Positions 50,976 through 60,439 are shown, counted from the first letter of the stretch. The stretch is DNA of 64,000 nucleotides from Gillisella terrae (GCF_004801395.1 NZ_SSOA01000005.1:124001-188000), one strand, 5' to 3'. Made by a program: numbers and translations. The notes: generated by a model not told the origin, from the sequence alone.

Positions 50976-52003
50976 CTTAGGCCGAGCCTCTTCAGTTGTT
51001 CTGCAACTTGCTCGGCACCGTAAATTGTCCGCACGGTCGGATTCATGGCTTGACCATCCATGACCACGATCGCCTTGTTCTTCACCGCAGGCATCTGGCT
51101 GGTGGCGGGATCGGTTGTCAGGAACTTGATCTTGGCCTCTGACTTGTCGAGTTCCCACCGGTTGCGATCAACCTGCGCAACGACGATGACATCGGGGTTG
51201 CTGGCGATGATGCTTTCCCAACCGAGAGCAGGAGATTCGGCCTCTGAGGTAATGGCATTCGTTCCACCCAGAACATCCGCAATAAAGCCGGATGCGCTGT
51301 TCTTGCCGCCAAGGTAGGCGTCAGCGGAGGGCGATGGACTGGAGAACCAGAATACGAAGGACAGTTTCTTTCCGTTCTTGGGCGCATCCGCGCGCAAGGC
51401 AGCCTCCCGCTTTTTCAGATCGGCAATCAGGGCATCCCCCCGGTCGCGGACATCAAAGATCTCGGCGAGTTCATCGATCTCCTGATAAAGGGTGCTCATG
51501 TTCCACAGCTTGGATCGCTCACCGTAGCCGAATTTGTCCTTGGCCACACCGTCCGCGACACAGGTGCTCGGCGAGATATAACTTGGTACACCAACCTTCT
51601 CAAAGTCCTCGCGCTTGGCAACCTTGCTCGATGGGCCAAGCAGGCTCGGCAACGCGGCTGCGACGAAATCCGGGTTCTGGGCAAGAATGGCTTCGAAGGT
51701 GGGGAACTCGACCGAGATAACCTTGACCTTCGCATTGGCTTCGGCAAGTTGCGGAAGAACCTTGTTTGGCCAGAAAGCGGTGCCCACCATCCGGTCTTGG
51801 AGGCCGAGCAGCAGCATGATCTCCGCGCTGTTCTGGCCCAGTCCAACGGCGCGCTGCGGTGCCTTGTCGAAGGTTATTTTCGTGCCGCAGTTTTCAATTG
51901 TCAGCGGATAGGTGGTGGAGGCTGCAAAACTCGGTGTCGCCATCATGCCAATGACGGCGCAGAGACCTGCACCTATAAACATCCGCTTCATCATTCGGCT
52001 CAT
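50972..52003 (-). CDS. Iron/metal-chelate ABC transporter substrate-binding protein
   Basis: The 343-residue protein has a signal peptide (FIGAGLCAVIGMMATPSFA) and a class III (FepB/BtuF-type) binding fold, with YPLTIENCGTKITFDKAPQR then AVGLGQNSAEIMLLLGL and a C-terminal KNKAIVVMDGQAMNPT. It lacks a lipobox. A nearby ATG at 51994 has better ribosome-binding spacing (AAGGA, 8 bp), so the protein may start three codons later. An inverted repeat lies about 60 bp upstream. Ferric siderophore is the default guess; with the nik genes next door a nickel or cobalt chelate is also possible. Confidence 0.88.
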   Translation of the reverse strand: MSRMMKRMFIGAGLCAVIGMMATPSFAASTTYPLTIENCGTKITFDKAPQRAVGLGQNSAEIMLLLGLQDRMVGTAFWPNKVLPQLAEANAKVKVISVEFPTFEAILAQNPDFVAAALPSLLGPSSKVAKREDFEKVGVPSYISPSTCVADGVAKDKFGYGERSKLWNMSTLYQEIDELAEIFDVRDRGDALIADLKKREAALRADAPKNGKKLSFVFWFSSPSPSADAYLGGKNSASGFIADVLGGTNAITSEAESPALGWESIIASNPDVIVVAQVDRNRWELDKSEAKIKFLTTDPATSQMPAVKNKAIVVMDGQAMNPTVRTIYGAEQVAEQLKRLGLR

Positions 52004-52059
52004 CCTTTTCCAGTCTCGATAACGATGAGCATCCTATAATCAGCAGTGTGGAGATAAAC

Positions 52060-52079
52060 AAGATGATTTTTATCATCTT
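52060..52079. promoter_or_regulatory. Metal-regulator-type inverted repeat upstream of the metal-chelate ABC operon
   Basis: AAGATGAT-TTTT-ATCATCTT has perfect 8-bp arms and lies 57 bp before the binding-protein start. It is AT-rich and symmetrical, as expected for a Fur-family or RirA/Irr-type operator, but it does not match TGA-N9-TCA. Which protein binds is unknown. Confidence 0.5.
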
Positions 52080-52124
52080 TACAGCGCCCGTCACCAAACA
52101 TGGGGCACAACGGACGCTGTAAAG
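52079..52124. repeat. Dispersed palindromic repeat, family A, diverged
   Basis: TTTACAGCGCCCGTCACC and CAACGGACGCTGTAAA keep the outer arms but the inner part has changed. It abuts the inverted repeat at 52060. From 52125 to 52223 nothing else is evident. Confidence 0.75.
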
Positions 52125-52223
52125 TGCAGCACGTTTTACTGCACTCAGGAGAGCGGCCCCTTATCTTTATTTTTGCGCATATGCTTTATTGTTGAATGGC
52201 GCACAATTACAGCGCGAAATGCT

Positions 52224-53513
52224 TTACAATTTGATGCCACGGGCGCGCAGCATGGATTGAATATTGACCATGGCACCTGTTTCAATTGAAGCATTGGCGG
52301 CAATGCCGGTGAGGATGGACCACGCACCGGCGATATGGTCTGATGCGCGGTTGTATCGATCCGGTTCCATGGTATCGGGCGCAAAAATATATCCCAACAT
52401 CACCGGGTCGGCACCGCCGTGATGGCCCTTGGCTTTTGGCACATCCAGCATGCGCGGATGCTCGCCCGCCAGATGCAGCTCTGTTGTGACGGCCTCTTCA
52501 TCGGCATGGGCGCGCTCGCCGCCAAACACGCCATGCACTTCCACATGGCGATGGGTGATATCGCCCTTGGTGCCCTGAAACTTGATTTCCAGCCCTTCCC
52601 AAGGGGAATAGGCCGTCAGGGTATAATTGGCCGTCACACCCGATTTGTAGCGAATATGGGCCTGCATGGTGTCTTCAATACCGATCTCTTCGTCAAACAC
52701 GCAAAGATCACGGAAATAACCATCTTCGGCTTCACCATCGAGATAGAGCGCTTTCAGGCCCTCGTCGGCGGATAGATCAAGCTCAAAATCGCATTTATCC
52801 GCCACCGGACAGAGGTGACACCGCGGCCCCCTGCCCTCCAGCCCCAGCGCTTTTGCGGTTTCTGGCCGATAAAAGGAGCGACGTCCTGATGCCAGCACCT
52901 CGGTTGGCACCGTGCCAAGCCACCAGTTGAGAAGATCGAAATGATGGGTGGATTTATGCACCAGTAATCCGCCGGAATTTTCCTTCTGGCGATGCCAGCG
53001 ACGGAAATAATCGGCCCCATGCACGCGGTCGAGATGCCAGTGAAAATCCACCGCCGTCACCTCGCCAATCGCGCCTGAGGCAATCAGCTCCCTGATCTGG
53101 GTGCGGGCCGGCGAATAACGATAGTTGAACGTGACTTTGACTTGACGACCGGTGCGCGCTTGCGCATCGACAATCATTTTCAGCCGCGACAAATCAATGG
53201 TCAGCGGCTTTTCGCAGATCACATCGCAGCCAGCCTCAAAAGCCCGCACAATGTAATCGGCATGTAAAAAATCGGGTGTGGCCACCACAACCGTATCCGG
53301 CTTTTGTTCGGCAATCAGCCGGTCAAAATCCTCGGCCAGATAAGTTGGCACGCCATTGGTGCCGGGTTTCGAGACCGCTTTTGCGGCCTCATTTAATCGG
53401 TGTGGATTGCTGTCGCTCAGGGCAACAATCTCATGCCGGTCGTGATAATCATCTATCACGGAATCACGAAACATCTTGTGTCGTGAGCCGCAGCCTACAA
53501 TCGCAATTTTCAC
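52224..53513 (-). CDS. Gfo/Idh/MocA-family oxidoreductase
   Basis: The 429-residue protein has an N-terminal Rossmann fold (MKIAIVGCGSRHKMF) and the family's EKPLTIDLSR motif near residue 100, then the alpha/beta domain with GGLLVHKSTHHFDLLNWWLG near 185. A cysteine cluster CHLCPVADKCDF near 235 may hold a metal; such an insert occurs in some members but is not universal. It is the last gene of the operon that begins with the GH105 hydrolase, so it likely oxidises or reduces a sugar acid derived from rhamnogalacturonan. The substrate is not known. Confidence 0.88.
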   Translation of the reverse strand: MKIAIVGCGSRHKMFRDSVIDDYHDRHEIVALSDSNPHRLNEAAKAVSKPGTNGVPTYLAEDFDRLIAEQKPDTVVVATPDFLHADYIVRAFEAGCDVICEKPLTIDLSRLKMIVDAQARTGRQVKVTFNYRYSPARTQIRELIASGAIGEVTAVDFHWHLDRVHGADYFRRWHRQKENSGGLLVHKSTHHFDLLNWWLGTVPTEVLASGRRSFYRPETAKALGLEGRGPRCHLCPVADKCDFELDLSADEGLKALYLDGEAEDGYFRDLCVFDEEIGIEDTMQAHIRYKSGVTANYTLTAYSPWEGLEIKFQGTKGDITHRHVEVHGVFGGERAHADEEAVTTELHLAGEHPRMLDVPKAKGHHGGADPVMLGYIFAPDTMEPDRYNRASDHIAGAWSILTGIAANASIETGAMVNIQSMLRARGIKL

Positions 53514-53525
53514 AGCACTATACTC

Positions 53526-54617
53526 TTAATCAGGGTTGGTAATCAGGTTTGGCTCCACGCGCGTGCCATCGGCATCGAAATAATGAAGATCGGCAGGATC
53601 AAAGCCGATGGTGAGCGCGTCGCCCACCCGATAGTCTACCTTGCCGCTATCGCTGATCAGCAGCACCTGGCCGCTGGAAAGCACCACATGCAACAATGTC
53701 TCGCTGCCGAGATATTCAACCAGCCGAATGATCGCCTCGCCAGAGACCTTGCCGCTGCCAATACGCAAGGATGACGGGCGCACACACAGTGTCAACGTCT
53801 GATCGGAGGTTGGCAGATCGGGGATGGTAAAATCGGGCAGACCATCCACCCGCACCCGCGCAATGGAGCCTTCGCGGGATACTTTAGCTGCGAGCATGTT
53901 GATCTTGGGCGAGCCAATGAAGCCCGCCACGAAGAGATTTTGCGGCTTGGTGTACAGCTCTTGCGGCGTGCCAACCTGCTCGATCTTGCCGCCGCGCAGC
54001 ACCACGATGCGGCTGGCCATGGTCATGGCCTCCACCTGATCATGAGTGACATAAATCATTGTCGTGCCAAGGCGATTGTAGAGCGAGGCAAGCTCGGCGC
54101 GCATTTGCACCCGCAGTTCTGCATCGAGATTGGACAGCGGCTCATCAAACAAAAACAGCTGTGGTTCACGCACAATGGCGCGGCCAATGGCAACGCGCTG
54201 CTTTTGCCCGCCCGACAATTGCCGGGGTTTGCGATCCATCAGCGGTTCAATTTGCAAGATGCGGGCCGCATCATTCACGCGCCGCTCAATCTCCGCCTTG
54301 CTCATCTTGAAATTCTGAAGGCCAAAAGCGAGGTTTTTGCGCACCGACATATGCGGATAAAGCGCATAGCTTTGAAACACCATCGACAGTTCGCGCTTGG
54401 AGGCTGGCAGGTCATTGACCACCTTGCTGCCGATGGAGACAGTGCCATCGGAAATATCCTCAAGGCCTGCAATCATCCGCAGCAGCGTGGATTTGCCACA
54501 GCCGGAGGGGCCAACCAGCACCAGAAATTCGCCGTCATGAATATCAAGGTTCAGCCCATTGATAATGCTGAGTGCGCCATAGCGCTTGGCGACGTTGCGA
54601 AGTGTCAAACCAACCAT
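53526..54617 (-). CDS. Sugar ABC transporter ATPase (UgpC/MalK type)
   Basis: The 363-residue protein is a CUT1-type ATPase with Walker A GPSGCGKST near residue 38, signature LSGGQKQRVAIGRAI near 135, Walker B LFLFDEPLSNLD near 157, and a C-terminal regulatory TOBE domain (about 240-360). I chose the ATG at 54617 because it begins the conserved MVGLTLRNVAKRYG; a longer in-frame reading lies within the permease gene. It serves the two permeases and binding protein upstream. Confidence 0.93.
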   Translation of the reverse strand: MVGLTLRNVAKRYGALSIINGLNLDIHDGEFLVLVGPSGCGKSTLLRMIAGLEDISDGTVSIGSKVVNDLPASKRELSMVFQSYALYPHMSVRKNLAFGLQNFKMSKAEIERRVNDAARILQIEPLMDRKPRQLSGGQKQRVAIGRAIVREPQLFLFDEPLSNLDAELRVQMRAELASLYNRLGTTMIYVTHDQVEAMTMASRIVVLRGGKIEQVGTPQELYTKPQNLFVAGFIGSPKINMLAAKVSREGSIARVRVDGLPDFTIPDLPTSDQTLTLCVRPSSLRIGSGKVSGEAIIRLVEYLGSETLLHVVLSSGQVLLISDSGKVDYRVGDALTIGFDPADLHYFDADGTRVEPNLITNPD

Positions 54618-54628
54618 GTCGTCTATCC

Positions 54629-55546
54629 TTACTTCATTCCGGAGGTGGCGATGCCACGCACAATCAATTTCTGGAACAGGACGAAGAAAATCACCACCGG
54701 AACCAGGGAGAGCACCGACATTGCAAACATCTGCCCGTAAGATGACTGGCCGTCCTGATCGAGAAACAGGCGAAGGGCCAAAGGCACGGTGTAGCTTTTG
54801 ATGTCGTTGAGGTAGATGAGTGGTGCCAGAAAATCTTCCCACACCCAGATCAGCGAGAAAATCGCCGCCGTGCCCATGGCAGGCAGCGACAATGGCAGAA
54901 TGATCGCCCAATAGATCTTGAAGGGCGAGCAGCCATCAATCATCGCCGCTTCATCCAGTTCACGCGGCAATTGCCGGAAGAATTGCACCATCAGGAAAAT
55001 GAAGAAGGCGTCAGAGGCCAGAAACCGTGGCACCACCAGCGGCAGATAGGTATCGACCCAGCCAAGCTGCAAGAACAGCACATATTGGGGAATGAGAACC
55101 ACATGATAGGGGATCATCAGGGTCATCATCATCAAGGCAAAAAAGAAGCTGCGACCGGTAAACCGCAGCCTCGCAAACGCATAGGCCGCAAAGGAGCAAG
55201 ACAGCAGATTGCCAATCACCGACAGGCCGGTGACAATGGCCGAGTTGATGTAGAAGACCGTAAAAGGCAGCGGCAGGGCGTTCCACCCCTTGGTGTAATT
55301 TTCAAGCTGAAACCGGCTTGGCCACAGCGCCAGATTGCCAAAAATCTCGTTCTCGGGCTTGAACGATGACGCTACCAGCCAAAACAGCGGGTAGAGCATC
55401 ACGCAGGACATGCCGATGAGAAAAAGATGCTTAAGGATGCGGGCATTGCGGGCCTGCTTTTCACGTTTCAGGCGCATCTCATGGGCAACCAGCGCTGCCT
55501 CATCCAGCTCGATCGCGAGCGCCAGATCAGTCGCGTTCGTTTTCAT
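54629..55546 (-). CDS. Sugar ABC transporter permease (MalG type)
   Basis: The 305-residue protein has a polar N-terminus of about 38 residues, six membrane segments, and the EAA loop RELDEAAMIDGCSPFKIYWA followed by ILPLSLPA near residue 215. It overlaps the first permease gene by 20 bp and is followed 11 bp later by the ATPase. Confidence 0.92.
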   Translation of the reverse strand: MKTNATDLALAIELDEAALVAHEMRLKREKQARNARILKHLFLIGMSCVMLYPLFWLVASSFKPENEIFGNLALWPSRFQLENYTKGWNALPLPFTVFYINSAIVTGLSVIGNLLSCSFAAYAFARLRFTGRSFFFALMMMTLMIPYHVVLIPQYVLFLQLGWVDTYLPLVVPRFLASDAFFIFLMVQFFRQLPRELDEAAMIDGCSPFKIYWAIILPLSLPAMGTAAIFSLIWVWEDFLAPLIYLNDIKSYTVPLALRLFLDQDGQSSYGQMFAMSVLSLVPVVIFFVLFQKLIVRGIATSGMK

Positions 55547-56420
55547 AATGCACCCAATATTTCGAGGTCAGGAAAGCAACCGCTGTGAAGACACCGATGA
55601 TAATCAGCAGCACCCAGGCCAAGGCCGAGGCATAGCCCATGCGGAAGAATTTGAAGGCTTCATTGAAGAGATAGACCGTATAGAACAGCAGGCTATCCGC
55701 CGGCGCGCCCGTGCCATTGGAGATGATGAAGGCGCTGGAAAAGGTCTTGAAGGCCTCGATGGTTTGCAAAACCAGATTGAAGAAAATCACAGGTGCCAGC
55801 AGAGGCAATGTGATGCGGGTAAATTGCCGCCAGGCGGGGGTGCCATCAATTTCGGCCGCCTCATAGAGATCCCGCGGAATGCTGCGCAGACCGGCCAAAA
55901 AGATCAGCATGGGCGAGCCAAACTGCCACATGGCCAGCACCACCAGCGTGTAAAGCGAGGTATTGGGATCGGTAATCCATGAGGTTAACTGCAAGCCAAA
56001 GCGGGCTGCAATCTGGTTGATAACGCCATGGGTATCAAACAATTGCCGCCAGAGAATGGCGATGGCAATGGACGATCCGAGCAGGGATGGCAGGTAGAAG
56101 ATCGCGCGGTAAAGACCAATGGTGCGCAAGCCCTTATCCAGCAGCATCGCGACTGCAAGCGCCATGATCAGGCGGGCGGGAACAGCAAGGGCAACATAAT
56201 GAAAAGTCACATCAATGGCCTGCCAGAATCGGCGGTCACGGGTGAACATATAGACGTAATTGCCAAACCCCACCCAGCGCGGCTCACCCACCATGTCATA
56301 GCGCGTGAATGAGAGGTAGAGCGATGCCAGAATAGGCCCAAGTGCGAGCAAAAAGAAGCCGAGCAGCCACGGCAGCAAAAAAGCATAGGCCGGCCCATTG
56401 CGGGCAATGAAACGTCTCAT
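55527..56420 (-). CDS. Sugar ABC transporter permease (MalF type)
   Basis: The protein of about 297 residues has six membrane segments (first AYAFLLPWLLGFFLLALGPI) and the EAA loop RDLYEAAEIDGTPAWRQFTR then ITLPLLAP near residue 215. I chose the ATG at 56420 with AAGG 8 bp before it; the ATG at 56426 is two codons longer, and a much longer reading overlaps the binding-protein gene without family support. Confidence 0.9.
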   Translation of the reverse strand: MRRFIARNGPAYAFLLPWLLGFFLLALGPILASLYLSFTRYDMVGEPRWVGFGNYVYMFTRDRRFWQAIDVTFHYVALAVPARLIMALAVAMLLDKGLRTIGLYRAIFYLPSLLGSSIAIAILWRQLFDTHGVINQIAARFGLQLTSWITDPNTSLYTLVVLAMWQFGSPMLIFLAGLRSIPRDLYEAAEIDGTPAWRQFTRITLPLLAPVIFFNLVLQTIEAFKTFSSAFIISNGTGAPADSLLFYTVYLFNEAFKFFRMGYASALAWVLLIIIGVFTAVAFLTSKYWVHYENERD

Positions 56421-56520
56421 CGGCATGACCTTAATAGCGGGACGAAAATCCCGAAGCTTATGAGGAAGAAGCGGATTCCGGGCCATGAGCCAGCCCGGAA
56501 TCAACAGGCTTACGCATGTG

Positions 56521-57801
56521 TCATTGGGCGCGATCGATGATGGATTGCGCATCATCAATGAATTGGGCTGCCGCATCCTTGGCGGTCATCTTGCCCAAAA
56601 CAACCTCGGATCCGGTGCGCATAAAGGAATCGCGCACCTCGCCTGCCCCTTTGGGCGCAGGCAAAGGCAGCGGTCCAACCTTGCTCTGGATCTTGTCGAA
56701 ATAATCGACGCAGAGTTTCTCAACGTCGGTCAACTTCGGTTGAAGTGCTGCGCGCACTTTTGGCGATGCGGGAATGCCACGTTCCAGACCCAGAATGCCG
56801 GTGATGTCGGGATCATTTACCCAGGCGTTCATATAGGTCATTGCCGCTGTCGGATCTTTGGCATCACGGCTCAGGGACATGAACATGGATGGCTTGATAT
56901 ATTGACCCGGCTTGCCGCCCGCCTTGGCGGGCACGGCTGCGGCGCCAATCTTGTCCTTGGCGGCGGCTTGAATACCCACCATCTGGTTTGACCAGAAATG
57001 CGACATGGCGGTGTCACCCACCGCAACGCCCGATTCAACAATGGGCAGATCGAGAACCAATGTGCGATCCTTGTTGCGCACCGTGCCTGCCTTGCGAAGA
57101 TCCTCCCAGAACTGCCAGAACCCCGCGACATCGTCAGCGGTTGCAGTGACCTTGCCGTCCTTGTCGTAGAATTCATGGCCATTTTGGCGTGACCAGGATT
57201 CAAACACTTCGATCATCAGGGCGAGGTCATCGGAGCCTTTAACCTTGCCGCTGGTCGACTTCGTGATTTTCTCGGCGGCTTTGGCAAAATCATCCCAGGT
57301 CCAGCTCAGGAGATCGGCATCAATGCCAGCCTCTTTGAACACGCGGGTGTTATACATCATCACTTGCGTGTTTGAGCCGATGTTGAGCGCATAAAGCTTG
57401 CCATCGACCTTGCCGCCATCAATAGGGCCTTGATCGAACCCGTCCAGCATCAGGCTTTTGCCAATAAACTCATCCAGAGGCTTTAACGCACCACGGCGCA
57501 CATATTCAAACAGATAGCGGTAATCCATCTGCACCAGATCGGCCATGTTGCGGCCCGCCGTCTGGGTGGCCATCTTGGTCCAATAATCACCCCAACCGAT
57601 GGTTTCGCCAGACACTTTGATGTCGGGATGCATTTTCTGAAATGCATCAATAGCGGCAAATGTGCGCTTGTCACGGTCGGGATTGCCCCACCAGAAATGG
57701 CGGATGGTGGTTTGGGCAAACGCTGGCAGTGCTGGCAGCATGCTTGCCGCAGCACCGGCGGCGATGGTGCCGAGAACCTTGCGTCTTGTCAGGTCAGTCA
57801 T
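56521..57801 (-). CDS. Sugar ABC transporter substrate-binding protein (family 1), probable unsaturated rhamnogalacturonide binder
   Basis: The 426-residue protein begins with a Tat-like signal (TRRKVLGTIAAGAAASMLPA then LPAFA) and continues with the family 1 binding fold: FWWGNPDRDKRTFAAIDAFQ and PDIKVSGETIGWGDYWTKMA near residues 35-75. It follows a GH105 hydrolase in the same operon, so an unsaturated rhamnogalacturonan fragment is the likely ligand. The 123 bp before it on the minus strand hold no gene. Export through Tat is suggested by the RR pair but not certain. Confidence 0.9.
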   Translation of the reverse strand: MTDLTRRKVLGTIAAGAAASMLPALPAFAQTTIRHFWWGNPDRDKRTFAAIDAFQKMHPDIKVSGETIGWGDYWTKMATQTAGRNMADLVQMDYRYLFEYVRRGALKPLDEFIGKSLMLDGFDQGPIDGGKVDGKLYALNIGSNTQVMMYNTRVFKEAGIDADLLSWTWDDFAKAAEKITKSTSGKVKGSDDLALMIEVFESWSRQNGHEFYDKDGKVTATADDVAGFWQFWEDLRKAGTVRNKDRTLVLDLPIVESGVAVGDTAMSHFWSNQMVGIQAAAKDKIGAAAVPAKAGGKPGQYIKPSMFMSLSRDAKDPTAAMTYMNAWVNDPDITGILGLERGIPASPKVRAALQPKLTDVEKLCVDYFDKIQSKVGPLPLPAPKGAGEVRDSFMRTGSEVVLGKMTAKDAAAQFIDDAQSIIDRAQ

Positions 57802-57924
57802 CTATTCCTCCTCCTCAAAGTCACAGGGATGGCATGGCCAATCCCGATCCGTGACGTTCTCCCGTTTCAACGGCGGTTAAGCTTCCTCCTCGCTTAGGTC
57901 CGCAGCCACTTTCCTTCGCAAACT

Positions 57925-59043
57925 TCAGATGTAACTGCGCAAAAGCTCTGTGAGGCAAAACATCGCCATGGCCTGCCCATAGGGCATGGATGTACGCTTG
58001 ATCTGGCGATAGAAATCCAGATCATTGCCCATGGCCGTGCCAAACGACACTTGCTGCAATTCGCCTTCCGCGCTGATGTTGTCGATCACCGCCTGCATGG
58101 CGCGTTCGGCCACCGGCATATAATCCGCTGGCAAATAACGTTTGCGCACGCCCTTCATCAAACCATAGGCAAAGCCAGCCGTCGCCGACGCTTCGAGATA
58201 GCTGTCGGGATCATCAATCAGCGTGTGCCAAAGCCCGGACGCATGCTGATGGGCTTTCAGTGCCTGTGCCTGACGCCCCAAAATCGACACCAGATGCCTG
58301 CGCAACGGATCAGTCTCGGATAAGCCGACAAGCTCGATAAACTCAGGAATGGCAATCGTTAGCCAGCTATTGCCCCGCGCCCAGCGGGCCTTGGCAAAAT
58401 TGTGATTGCCATCAAATGTCCAGCCATGAAACCACAGGCCGGTCTGCGTATCCATCAGATATTGGGCATGCACCAAAAATTGATATTTCGCCTCTTCGAC
58501 AAATTCCGGCCGGTTGAGAACAAGCCCGATCTTGGCCAGCGGCAACACGCTCATCATCAGCGTGTCGTCCCACATCTGCTGGTCGTTGACGTTGTTATAG
58601 ACGATATGCTGCAAACCACCTTCGCGGGTGCGCGGCATGTCATACATCACCCATTCCGCCCACGTCTCGAGATAGGGCAGCCAGCGGGCATCCTGTTTGA
58701 TCTCATAAAGATGGGCAAGGGTGATAAAGGGTGCCACCGTATTGATATTCTTGGTGGGTGTGCCTTCAGCAAGACGCTCTTCAAACCATGTTTCGATAAT
58801 ATCGAGGGCTTTTGGGTTGGCCGTCATTTGCCAATATTTGAAAAGTCCATAAAGACCAATACCGTGGGTCCATTCCCAGCCTGCCCAGCCCTTGGTATCA
58901 ATCACCCGGCCGTCATCAAGCCTGAGCAAAAACTCGCCCGTCTTGTCTTCGATGTGAATGAGATTATCCGTCAGCCGGTCAATCAGCTCGCAAACAGCAC
59001 TGAGCTCCAAAGCATGGTGTTTTTGTTGCAGCAGCGGATGCAT
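57925..59043 (-). CDS. Unsaturated rhamnogalacturonyl hydrolase, GH105 family
   Basis: The 372-residue protein fits the GH88/GH105 (alpha/alpha)6-barrel family. Motifs include GWEWTHGIGLYGLFKYW near residue 55, the catalytic-aspartate region QQMWDDTLMMSVLPLAKIG near 155, KARWARGNSWLTIAIPE near 220 and DDPDSYLEASATAGFAYGLM near 275. There is no signal peptide, so it acts in the cytoplasm on imported oligosaccharides with a 4,5-unsaturated galacturonyl end. I chose the ATG at 59043 since it is followed by the conserved domain; an earlier reading runs through the operator. It heads the operon divergent from the KdgR-like gene. Confidence 0.87.
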   Translation of the reverse strand: MHPLLQQKHHALELSAVCELIDRLTDNLIHIEDKTGEFLLRLDDGRVIDTKGWAGWEWTHGIGLYGLFKYWQMTANPKALDIIETWFEERLAEGTPTKNINTVAPFITLAHLYEIKQDARWLPYLETWAEWVMYDMPRTREGGLQHIVYNNVNDQQMWDDTLMMSVLPLAKIGLVLNRPEFVEEAKYQFLVHAQYLMDTQTGLWFHGWTFDGNHNFAKARWARGNSWLTIAIPEFIELVGLSETDPLRRHLVSILGRQAQALKAHQHASGLWHTLIDDPDSYLEASATAGFAYGLMKGVRKRYLPADYMPVAERAMQAVIDNISAEGELQQVSFGTAMGNDLDFYRQIKRTSMPYGQAMAMFCLTELLRSYI

Positions 59044-59064
59044 GGTGGAGGCCCTCGTGTTTAT

Positions 59065-59089
59065 TTTTTCGGAACGCCGTTTCGAAAAA
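59065..59089. promoter_or_regulatory. Probable operator for the KdgR-like regulator
   Basis: TTTTTCGGAACG-C-CGTTTCGAAAAA is a 25-bp palindrome with a single mismatch, located between the divergent GH105 operon and the IclR-type gene, 22 bp before the GH105 start. Its symmetry and position fit an IclR-family operator. Binding by the neighbouring protein is inferred. Confidence 0.65.
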
Positions 59090-59178
59090 CAAGAAATCAC
59101 ACTCCTAAATACTTTTCAACGGTGTTTTTTAATGGCACTATCCGAAACAGAAAATGGCTATTGGTATAAGAACGCCTC

Positions 59179-59967
59179 ATGTCTGAGCACACACCCAAAA
59201 CAGAGAATGTTGCTGCCGCCCTCAAGGTGTTCGCCGTCATGGAGGCCCTGGCGGAAGAAAAGCGCATGGGTCTGGCCGAGCTTGCCCAACGCGCCATGAC
59301 ATCCAAAACAACGGCCCATCGATTGGTGCAGACCATGGTTGAGCTCGGCTATGTCGAGCAAGATGCCGAGACGGAAAAATATGGTCTCACCTTGAAGCTC
59401 TTCAGTTTGGGTGCACGCTCGCTGTCTGAAAAATCAGATCTGATGCGGGTTGCCGATCAGGCTATGGGCGTGCTGTCGCGTGCCACCGGCGAGGCGATCA
59501 ATCTCGGCATTCTCGATGATCGCGACCAACGGGTCGTTTATATCCACAAATATGAATCGGCCTATGGCCTGTCGATGAAATCGACACTGGGCCTGCGCAA
59601 TCCGCTGCACAGCACCTCATTGGGAAAGGCCCTTCTGGCATGGCGCGACGACGATGAGTTGAAGGAGCGTATCGCAAAAATGGAGCTGACAAAACACGCG
59701 CCGAACACCATTACCGATCCCGCTGTGCTGCTTGAAGCCCTGCATCTCACGCGCGCGCGTGGTTTTTCTGAAGAGGTCGAAGAAAGTGAAGCGGGCGTGC
59801 GCTGCATGGCTGTGCCGATCTTCAATTATCTCGGAAAACCCATTGCTGCCATGTCGATTTCATTCCCGCTTTTTCGCTTTGATGAAGCACGAAAGCCAGA
59901 TTATATCGATCTGCTTCTCTCCGCCAGCGCGCGGGCGTCGGCAGCCCTTGGCTATCAGGGCAGCTGA
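59179..59967 (+). CDS. kdgR: IclR-family transcriptional regulator, KdgR-like
   Basis: The 262-residue protein has an IclR winged helix (KVFAVMEALAEEKRMGLAEL, MTSKTTAHRLVQTMVELGYV) and a C-terminal ligand-binding domain (VVYIHKYESAYGLSMKSTLG, GVRCMAVPIFNYLGKPIAAM). It is very like enterobacterial KdgR throughout, including the LALHSTSLGKALLAWRD-type loop. KdgR represses pectin-degradation genes and is released by 2-keto-3-deoxygluconate-type molecules. Here it faces the GH105/ABC operon across 135 bp with a palindromic operator, which supports that role. The symbol is given by similarity. Confidence 0.85.
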   Translation: MSEHTPKTENVAAALKVFAVMEALAEEKRMGLAELAQRAMTSKTTAHRLVQTMVELGYVEQDAETEKYGLTLKLFSLGARSLSEKSDLMRVADQAMGVLSRATGEAINLGILDDRDQRVVYIHKYESAYGLSMKSTLGLRNPLHSTSLGKALLAWRDDDELKERIAKMELTKHAPNTITDPAVLLEALHLTRARGFSEEVEESEAGVRCMAVPIFNYLGKPIAAMSISFPLFRFDEARKPDYIDLLLSASARASAALGYQGS

Positions 59968-60057
59968 AGCGGCGGTATTCAGATAATCTGGCTCGTAAAC
60001 AAGCGCTTAGAGCACTGCGCCGAGTCTGGTTGAAAACACTCGACACAGAAAAAGAAA

Positions 60058-60439
60058 GCCCCTCTTGAGGAGGGGCCAGACTGCTGACAAACCCTAAATT
60101 TATCCTCGACGTCATGCTCGGCCCTGTGCCGAGCATCTAACCACACTAATTTCATAAGCAAAGTCAATTGCTTATCCAGCCACGGCAGACCCTCGGGACA
60201 GGCCCGAGGGTGACGAAACGTCGAGCGAGAGGTTTGTCAATAAGCTGGCCCCTCTTGAGGAGGGGCTCAGACTGCTGACAAACCCTAAATTTATCCTCGA
60301 CGTCATGCTCGGCCCTGTGCCGAGCATCTAACCACGCTAATTTCATAAGCAAAGTCAATTGCTTATCCAGCCACGGCAGACCCTCGGGGCAGGCCCGAGG
60401 GTGACGAAACGTCGAGCGAGAGGTTTGTCAATAAGCTGA
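60058..60439. repeat. 191-bp tandem duplication with three internal hairpins per unit
   Basis: Two nearly identical units lie head to tail with a period of 191 bp (about 60058-60248 and 60249-60439), and the first 20 bp of a third unit follow, ending TTTT at 60462. Each unit holds GCCCCTC-TTGAG-GAGGGGC, TGCTCGGCCCTGTGCCGAGCA and CCCTCGGG-ACAGG-CCCGAGGG or near variants. No gene is supported here. The hairpins may end kdgR transcription. Confidence 0.92.
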
